The translations under genes and the position numbers were made by a program. Positions 17,479-21,560 of a stretch of 21,560 bases of DNA are shown here, piece by piece; position 1 is the first letter of the stretch, and each line of letters begins with the position of its first letter. The notes under the pieces are model-generated. The model worked only from the letters and a program-made list of their open reading frames with translations, was not told the origin of the DNA and did no database searches. This stretch comes from Rickettsia typhi. GTDB lineage: Bacteria > Pseudomonadota > Alphaproteobacteria > Rickettsiales > Rickettsiaceae. The stretch lies in assembly GCA_945907105.1 (NCBI GenBank), contig CAMDSB010000020.1, positions 1 to 21,560 on the forward strand, read 5' to 3'.

Positions 17479-18786
17479 ATGAAAATAAAAAATTCAAAAA
17501 TAAGTTTAAGCATATCGACATTAATAGTATTAGTAATATCTAACACAATAGGCTCAGGTATATTCTTGCTGCCTCGTTTATTAGCACACTATGGCAGTAT
17601 TAGTATAGTAGCTTGGATTATTACTTCCATAGGTGCAATATTTATTGCTTTGACTTTTTCTCAATTACATATACATAAAAAACAAACTCTATACGAATTC
17701 TGTCAAAATAAGCTTGGTAATTTTATAGGCTTTCAAGTGTCCTTTAGCTACTATAACTCCTTATGGATCGGAAATGCAGGGGTAGTTTTAGTGCTCTTGA
17801 GTTATCTTAAAACACCATTTTCTTCTGTTGATATATCATCTATCGAGCAGTTGTTTTTAGGTATAATTATTCTATGGATAATAACCTTAATTAATATTAA
17901 AGGGTTTATATGGGCTAGTATATTACAAAAAATAACCTTTATTTTTCAATTAATACCCCTTTTTATGATTATATTTGCAGGTATGCCTGAATTAAATTTT
18001 AATAGTCTTAGGAATGAATTTAATATAAGTGAAAAAACAAATCTCATGGCTCTTTTTTCATCAGCAGTGTTATCCTTATGGTCATTTGTTGGTATAGAGG
18101 CAGCTATAATGTTAGCACAAAAAGCTAAGAATTTATATAACGTAAAAATAGCCACTGTAATGGGTACTATTATTATCGCTATTATCTATATAACAAGTAT
18201 TTCCATAATTATGGGCATCATTAGGCCGCAGGAGTTAATGTATTCTGAAGCACCTTTTTACGAGGTGGCAATAAAAATCTTTGGTTCTTTAGGTGGAGTA
18301 ATAGCTTCAATTTGTATAGTTGCATCATGCCTTGGGGCTTTAAATAGCGCTGTAATCCTGCAAAGTCATATTAAATACACTTCTAATAATAAAAATCCAT
18401 TTTTTATGCCTTTTAAAAGATTTAAAAATAAAAATCTCTATTTATTTTCTAATATTCTACCAAATCTTTTATCAAGTATATTGCTTGTCATTTTATTTCT
18501 GCATTCTAACCATGAGCAATTTTCAACAATAATTTCTTTAGCTACCCTTTTTGTACTGCTTGTATACTTTTTAGTTATAGTAAGTGAGTTAAAATTTTTG
18601 ACCGATACCAAGTTTATTGAAAATAAATTCTCAAAATTAATGATCGCTCTAATAGCCTTTATTTATATCTTTTGTATGCTACTTGCTATTGATAAACAAT
18701 TGTTATGTTATGGCGTAATCACTTGGTGTATTAGTAGTCTTTTTTATTTTATTTTACAAAAAAATAGATTTAGAAAAAATGATTGA
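17479..18786 (+). CDS. AdiC/ArcD-like amino-acid antiporter (APC superfamily)
   Basis: A 435-residue inner-membrane protein with about 12 hydrophobic helices. It matches the E. coli arginine/agmatine exchanger AdiC closely: N22-T-I-G25-S26-G27-IFLLP (broken helix 1, the substrate alpha-carboxyl site), LWIGNAGVV, LWSFVGIEAA with Trp201 and Glu207 (AdiC Trp202 and Glu208), and ASCLGALNSA. At the AdiC Trp293 position, which stacks on the arginine side chain, this protein has Ala291, so its substrate pair may differ. Placed divergent from arcA, it most likely brings in arginine in exchange for ornithine, or for citrulline now that arcB is broken. PotE/CadB-like exchange is an alternative. No Shine-Dalgarno sequence is evident. 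Base composition is very AT-rich, like the arc operon. Confidence 0.85.
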   Translation: MKIKNSKISLSISTLIVLVISNTIGSGIFLLPRLLAHYGSISIVAWIITSIGAIFIALTFSQLHIHKKQTLYEFCQNKLGNFIGFQVSFSYYNSLWIGNAGVVLVLLSYLKTPFSSVDISSIEQLFLGIIILWIITLINIKGFIWASILQKITFIFQLIPLFMIIFAGMPELNFNSLRNEFNISEKTNLMALFSSAVLSLWSFVGIEAAIMLAQKAKNLYNVKIATVMGTIIIAIIYITSISIIMGIIRPQELMYSEAPFYEVAIKIFGSLGGVIASICIVASCLGALNSAVILQSHIKYTSNNKNPFFMPFKRFKNKNLYLFSNILPNLLSSILLVILFLHSNHEQFSTIISLATLFVLLVYFLVIVSELKFLTDTKFIENKFSKLMIALIAFIYIFCMLLAIDKQLLCYGVITWCISSLFYFILQKNRFRKND

Positions 18787-18802
18787 TTCCTTAGAAGAAA
18801 AG

Positions 18803-18875
18803 TTACACAAAACCCTCTGAAAAAAGAGTTCTATACATTAAAGCCGCAAAAATGGGTGTTCTTCCACTGGACCCG
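18803..18875 (-). repeat. dispersed repeat, copy C (outer right), with coding-like remnant
   Basis: This copy is inverted relative to A and B. Read on the minus strand it starts CGGGTCCAGTGGAAGAACA and continues CCCATTTTTGCGGCTTTA, then TATAGA and a T-run. The same strand is open from about 18935 down to a TAA at 18803, giving NGSSGRTPIFAALMYRTLF with no start codon, which looks like a coding remnant. It is directly followed (outside) by TTAAA at 18876-18880. Confidence 0.72.
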
Positions 18876-18976
18876 TTAAAGATTAAAATATGGAAATGGA
18901 GGGTGAACTCCGGATCACTAAGTGCAAGCGGATATAACTAAGAACATCATTTACTTTCCATAAGATAAATTATCAA

Positions 18977-19396
18977 CTAAATAGCTAGCTTGATATCTTT
19001 CCTCTTACAACTAGCAATTAAGTGCTTATCTAAGGTAGCAACGGAAGCCTCCATACGAATAGCTACATCAAGGTAGCTAGCATCATACGATGATAAATTA
19101 TACTTCTTAGCTAAATTCCCTATCGTATACAAAGACTCTGAACTTGCGCAAAATTTATCTGTATTAATAGGCAATAAACTTAGTAAATTAAGATAATCTA
19201 AATATTGCTCTTCTTTAATTCTATTTCTTCTCAAGGAGGATAACAAAACATTACTACACTCAAGGTAAAAAATAGCTGGAACGTAAACTTTATAGATATT
19301 TTGTGATATTTGATAATATATATCTTCGATCTTTTCTTGATTCTCATCCGGTAAAACAGATGACATGATAAACGAGCAATCCACAACTAAATTCAT
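18977..19396 (-). CDS. vapC: VapC-type PIN-domain toxin
   Basis: A 139-residue PIN-domain ribonuclease; VapC toxins cut tRNA or rRNA in the cytosol until bound by their antitoxin. The acidic metal-binding set is present: D6 (VVDCS), E46 (YLECSNVL), D105 in SSYDASYLDVAI (with D110), and D123 in ATLDKHL. The fold and length fit. Its ATG overlaps the antitoxin stop (ATGA), the usual toxin-after-antitoxin order. The target RNA cannot be predicted. It lies just outside the right end of the putative arginine cassette. Confidence 0.9.
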   Translation of the reverse strand: MNLVVDCSFIMSSVLPDENQEKIEDIYYQISQNIYKVYVPAIFYLECSNVLLSSLRRNRIKEEQYLDYLNLLSLLPINTDKFCASSESLYTIGNLAKKYNLSSYDASYLDVAIRMEASVATLDKHLIASCKRKDIKLAI

Positions 19397-19635
19397 TTTC
19401 TCCCAGTAATTTTCATTTCTAATATACTTTCAATATTGCCCAATGGAGCGCGTTTTTTTAGTTCAATAAATTTCTGTGTTATTTGCTCAAATTTACTTCT
19501 ATAGTACTTATCTACTGGTATAATAAATGCCACTTCTCTTCCTCTATTGGTAATACAGAACTCTTCTCCTTTTTCTACATCCTTAATAAGTTCTGGAAGA
19601 TGGGTTTTTGTTTTAAACATTCCAACTGTTCTCAT
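19393..19635 (-). CDS. vapB: Phd/YefM-type antitoxin partner of VapC
   Basis: An 80-residue protein whose first 45 residues (VGMFKTKTHLPELIKDVEKGEEFCITNRGREVAFIIPVD) match the Phd/YefM antitoxin fold that dimerises and binds its own promoter. The basic, less conserved C-terminal tail would wrap around and block VapC. It overlaps vapC by four bases. Two 13-base tandem repeats lie 18 bases upstream of the ATG and are likely its operator. No strong ribosome site is seen. The symbol follows the VapC partner; by fold it is Phd-like. Confidence 0.88.
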   Translation of the reverse strand: MRTVGMFKTKTHLPELIKDVEKGEEFCITNRGREVAFIIPVDKYYRSKFEQITQKFIELKKRAPLGNIESILEMKITGRK

Positions 19636-19653
19636 AATACTTACTTATCTCTC

Positions 19654-19679
19654 ATCTAGTTTATTAATCTAGTTTACTA
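19654..19679. promoter_or_regulatory. tandem 13-bp repeats, candidate vapBC operator
   Basis: ATCTAGTTTATTA (19654-19666) is directly followed by ATCTAGTTTACTA (19667-19679), with one difference. The pair lies just upstream of the vapB start. Paired repeats before an antitoxin gene usually bind the toxin-antitoxin complex; this is inferred here. Confidence 0.5.
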
Positions 19680-20094
19680 ATAAAATACAATGTAGTCAAT
19701 TATTATATTATGGAGACTCGAGACTAAGCGTTGACTAACTGGAATATTAAAAATTCAGTTGGAGACCTACTTGAATCAGGGATATCTTTATACAAACAGT
19801 TTTCTGATAATATTAACATGAAAAAAGTTATTATCATTCTTAACAATTAGACCGGGGTACAAACTACGCGATCATTGACGCAGAAAGTGAGAAATATGGC
19901 GTGAGTTTTTCTAAAATCGTATACATATTCTTTAGAAAGCCAATAAATTATCAGTAATAATTCGAATTTGGCCTTGAATGCCTTGACCGTATTTCAACAA
20001 GTCAGATCTTCCTTTTTTTAAACATTCGCATTATCTCAAATTAATATGAATATCTATTTGACTTCCGGAGTATTAATGGGATAGAATTAAACTG

Positions 20095-20159
20095 TAGGTA
20101 GGTTGAAAAGCATGGGTGGATCTACCTATAGTGTGTAAACACACTATAGGTAGGTTGAA
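20095..20159. repeat. perfect 15-bp stem-loop within 13-bp direct repeats
   Basis: CTACCTATAGTGTGT (20122-20136), two A, then its exact reverse complement (20139-20153). TAGGTAGGTTGAA occurs at 20095-20107 and again at 20147-20159, the second copy overlapping the right arm. There is no T-run on either side, so it is not an ordinary intrinsic terminator. It lies 115 bases upstream of the DUF883 gene. Possible roles are a leader RNA structure, a protein binding site or a recombination site. Confidence 0.75.
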
Positions 20160-20268
20160 TTTGGATCCAAAATAAATTAGAAAAACTTAAACGTAGCGGA
20201 GAGTTATCTTAAGAGTTGTTTTCTAACGAAAGATTATAAAAATTAAAAAACTTAAAATGAGGTAAAAG

Positions 20269-20559
20269 ATGAAGGATATTTTGTCTAAAAACACTACTAA
20301 AGAAGACATTGAAGGTATAAAGGAAGATATAAAGAGCCTTACACATCGCCTAAGTAGCTTGAAAGACCATTCTATTGAGAACATGTCTGAGCAAATAGAT
20401 AATTTATCAGATGCAATAAGCTCTATCAAAAATAAAGGTATGGGAATTGGAAGAGAAAATGCTGCAATCCTAACTCACGCGGTCCGTCAACATCCTATCA
20501 AAATGCTAATAGGTGCATTTGGTATAGGAATTCTTGCATGTCGCTTAATTAAGAAATAA
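20269..20559 (+). CDS. DUF883/YqjD-like membrane-anchored protein
   Basis: A 96-residue protein with a long amphipathic, probably coiled-coil segment (about 8-57, rich in Lys, Glu, Ser and Leu) followed by a C-terminal membrane anchor, HPIKMLIGAFGIGILACRLI (75-94), which matches the DUF883 (ElaB/YqjD) tail pattern. E. coli YqjD binds stationary-phase ribosomes at the inner membrane; whether this protein does so is unknown. GAGG at 20259-20262, six bases before the ATG, is a good ribosome site. It is followed after two bases by a YqjE-like membrane protein, the same order as yqjD-yqjE in E. coli. Confidence 0.78.
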   Translation: MKDILSKNTTKEDIEGIKEDIKSLTHRLSSLKDHSIENMSEQIDNLSDAISSIKNKGMGIGRENAAILTHAVRQHPIKMLIGAFGIGILACRLIKK

Positions 20560-20561
20560 GT

Positions 20562-20969
20562 ATGTTAGCAGTATTATTATCAGGAGCTGTGGAGAGCTAC
20601 TTCGAATACAAAGCTAAAAAAACTTGGGTTGCTTATGCGGCCCGTTTTTTTGCATTTTTAGCTATGATTTTATTGATTATAACTAATTATATGTACTTTA
20701 CAGTACCTGAAAAAACAATTTTCTCTTTAATAGCCACAGCTTGTTGTTTTGTTATTTCTGTATTGCTTTTTTGTATTAACTTTTATATAAAGCAGCGAAG
20801 GAAGAATGAATTTATAAAACCCTTTTTAGATAAAATTCATTTATTAGAGGGTATATTAACGCAGTTGTTGTCAAAAGGGAAGATATTGAATAATTATAGG
20901 ACTATTACTATTCTTGGGATAACTGGGCTAATAGTTTTAATTATACGTCGCTACTTAAGAAAGGGCTAA
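20562..20969 (+). CDS. YqjE/holin-III-like small membrane protein
   Basis: A 135-residue protein with two adjacent hydrophobic segments (about 24-46 and 53-75), a basic loop (KQRRK), a short helix, and a third hydrophobic segment near the C-terminus (about 112-129) ending in basic RRYLRKG. The first two segments after an amphipathic start resemble the YqjE family; the third is additional. It begins two bases after the DUF883 stop, so the pair is surely cotranscribed. Its stop overlaps a further ATG as TAATG. Family assignment rests mainly on topology and neighbourhood. Confidence 0.6.
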   Translation: MLAVLLSGAVESYFEYKAKKTWVAYAARFFAFLAMILLIITNYMYFTVPEKTIFSLIATACCFVISVLLFCINFYIKQRRKNEFIKPFLDKIHLLEGILTQLLSKGKILNNYRTITILGITGLIVLIIRRYLRKG

Positions 20970-21046
20970 TGTGTAGTAAAACAATTATAGAGTTATATGA
21001 GGGCAGCGACAAGCAATGGATTGAGACTGCCGTTTGTAATTCTTAA
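20969..21046 (+). CDS. possible 25-residue peptide coupled to the YqjE-like gene
   Basis: The ATG overlaps the preceding stop in TAATG and opens 25 codons (MCSKTIIELYEGSDKQWIET, then AVCNS) ending in TAA. Coupling of this kind is used between real genes elsewhere in this window (scoA-scoB, pgsA-gabD, arcB-arcC). The peptide is polar and has no known motif. It may be a truncated third gene of the operon or chance. Confidence 0.3.
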   Translation: MCSKTIIELYEGSDKQWIETAVCNS

Positions 21047-21100
21047 ATAAATTATGCCTAATAACTGCTTTTTTTTGATTGTGGTAGTTAAATATAAGCC

Positions 21101-21454
21101 CTACTTGACTTGTGTATGAAGGAAATTTTCTCCCCCATAACTTTTCCATTCATCCTCTAATGCTTGATCAACATCTTTTGAATGAGAAGTAATACTAATT
21201 ACTATACCACCTTCGGTAAGAGCCTTTTCGTAATCCTTTGCATCGTTTTCCGAGAAGTTTGAATTAACAAGGGCACCAAGAACACTACCAGCAATCCCCC
21301 CTGCTCCTGCCCCAGCCAAGCCCGCTGCAATAGGTCCAGCTATTACTAAACCAAGCCCAGGTAAAACTAAAGTAGTTCCTATTGCTGCAATTGCGCCTGC
21401 TATCGCGCCTGTAGTAGTGCCAATTGCACCACCCACCCCCGCACCTTCCATCAT
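21101..21454 (-). CDS. glycine-rich general-stress-type protein, N-terminus frameshifted
   Basis: The intact frame gives 117 residues. The first two thirds are glycine/alanine-rich hydrophobic segments of glycine-zipper style (GAGVGGAIGTTTGAIAGAIA and LVLPGLGLVIAGPIAAGLAG), followed by a soluble domain (NDAKDYEKALTEGGIVISIT and a DQALEDEW helix). This layout resembles 'general stress protein 17M'-like proteins. In-frame sequence continues upstream of the ATG (YGTQIGDIGDIGESNVFGHK). One base out of frame, MSEETKK begins at an ATG at 21540, and a seven-A run (21516-21522) joins the two; eight A would restore one frame. So the natural protein is probably longer by about 28 residues. It may act in envelope or stress responses together with the convergent YqjD/E-like genes; this is inference. 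Confidence 0.68.
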   Translation of the reverse strand: MMEGAGVGGAIGTTTGAIAGAIAAIGTTLVLPGLGLVIAGPIAAGLAGAGAGGIAGSVLGALVNSNFSENDAKDYEKALTEGGIVISITSHSKDVDQALEDEWKSYGGENFLHTQVK

Positions 21455-21560
21455 CTTATGTCCAAAAACGTTACTTTCTCCTATATCCCCTATATCACCT
21501 ATTTGGGTACCGTAATTTTTTTCTTAGTTTCTTCTGACATTAAAATATTAATATCTTCTT

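Larger units (their letters stand above)
13056..18875. mobile_element. putative cassette bounded by inverted repeats, carrying hsp20 and the arginine deiminase cluster
   Basis: The ends are 37-base inverted repeats (copies A and C, 33 of 37 identical), and TTAAA occurs directly outside both (13051-13055 and 18876-18880), like a 5-bp target duplication. Inside are hsp20, repeat B, arcC, broken arcB, arcA and the antiporter. No transposase is present, so movement would need an enzyme from elsewhere. Sampled 60-base lines in the arc part contain noticeably less G+C (about 22-32%) than lines in ppdK (about 43-50%), in keeping with separate origin. The alternative is three unrelated insertions of a small dispersed repeat. 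Confidence 0.4.
19636..20268. other. 633-base intergenic region between vapB and the DUF883 gene
   Basis: This region holds the vapB operator at its left end and the stem-loop with its direct repeats at 20095-20159. An open stretch without a start codon (19844-19957, about 37 codons) has no recognisable product. No tRNA or other RNA gene was seen. It is probably decayed sequence plus the promoter of the gene at 20269. Confidence 0.4.

Noticed and set aside
13925..18874. Copies B and C alone as the ends of the arginine cassette
   Set aside because: B lacks the GGG end and has an inserted base, and no matching direct repeat flanks it; the A-C pair is the better candidate, although B and C do mirror each other beyond the two outward-facing gene ends.
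19844..19957. About 37 open codons in the vapB-DUF883 spacer
   Set aside because: No start codon and no recognisable motif; likely chance or unreadable debris.
20122..20153. Stem-loop as an intrinsic terminator
   Set aside because: No T-run on either side, and no gene ends just upstream of it on either strand.
1..21560. CRISPR arrays, tRNA and rRNA genes
   Set aside because: No regularly spaced repeats, no cloverleaf-like segments and no rRNA signature were seen on either strand by eye.

Overview
The window looks like chromosome from an intracellular alphaproteobacterium of the order Rickettsiales, probably near Rickettsiaceae. It is AT-rich and carries a Tlc-type nucleotide translocase (the ATP/ADP exchanger of energy parasites). 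Next to it are pyruvate phosphate dikinase, release factor 1, a degenerate ankyrin-like protein, a succinyl-CoA:3-ketoacid CoA-transferase and a VapBC-type toxin-antitoxin pair. The order is inferred from gene content; the genus cannot be fixed from sequence alone.

Layout. 1-7021 (+): an S41 peptidase cut by the left edge, tlc, then ppdK and prfA overlapping by 4 bases. 7018-8915 (-): an ankyrin-like protein meeting prfA tail to tail, then scoB and scoA as an operon read from a promoter near 8950-8980. 9083-11548 (+): a GNAT acetyltransferase, pgsA and a gabD-like succinate-semialdehyde dehydrogenase, all overlapping. 11704-12687 (-): a Fic protein with a MerR-like C-terminus, with a perfect 20-bp palindrome touching its start region. 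13432-13821 (+): a small heat-shock protein. 14002-17077 (-): an arginine deiminase operon arcA-arcB-arcC, divergent from an AdiC-like amino-acid antiporter (17479-18786, +). 18977-19635 (-): vapB-vapC. 20269-21046 (+): a DUF883/YqjD-like protein, a YqjE-like membrane protein and a possible 25-residue peptide. 21101-21454 (-): a glycine-rich stress-type protein whose natural N-terminus appears to be split off by a homopolymer frameshift.

How it fits together. Tlc imports host ATP, while PPDK, ScoAB and the semialdehyde dehydrogenase handle pyruvate/PEP, acetoacetate and succinate. The arc cluster would take up arginine, deiminate it to citrulline and ammonia, and make ATP through carbamoyl phosphate. 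However, arcB carries an apparent 11-base deletion in its HPCQxLAD motif, so the ATP-yielding half looks broken while arginine deiminase and the antiporter remain intact.

The most interesting structure is a set of three related repeats at 13056-13092, 13925-13980 and 18803-18875. The outer two are inverted and match at 33 of 37 positions. They bracket hsp20 plus the whole arginine cluster and are flanked by the direct repeat TTAAA, which looks like a transferred or transposed cassette without its own transposase. Other points worth a second look are the Fic-MerR fusion with its palindrome, a perfect 15-bp stem-loop at 20122-20153, and the homopolymer frameshift at 21516-21522.
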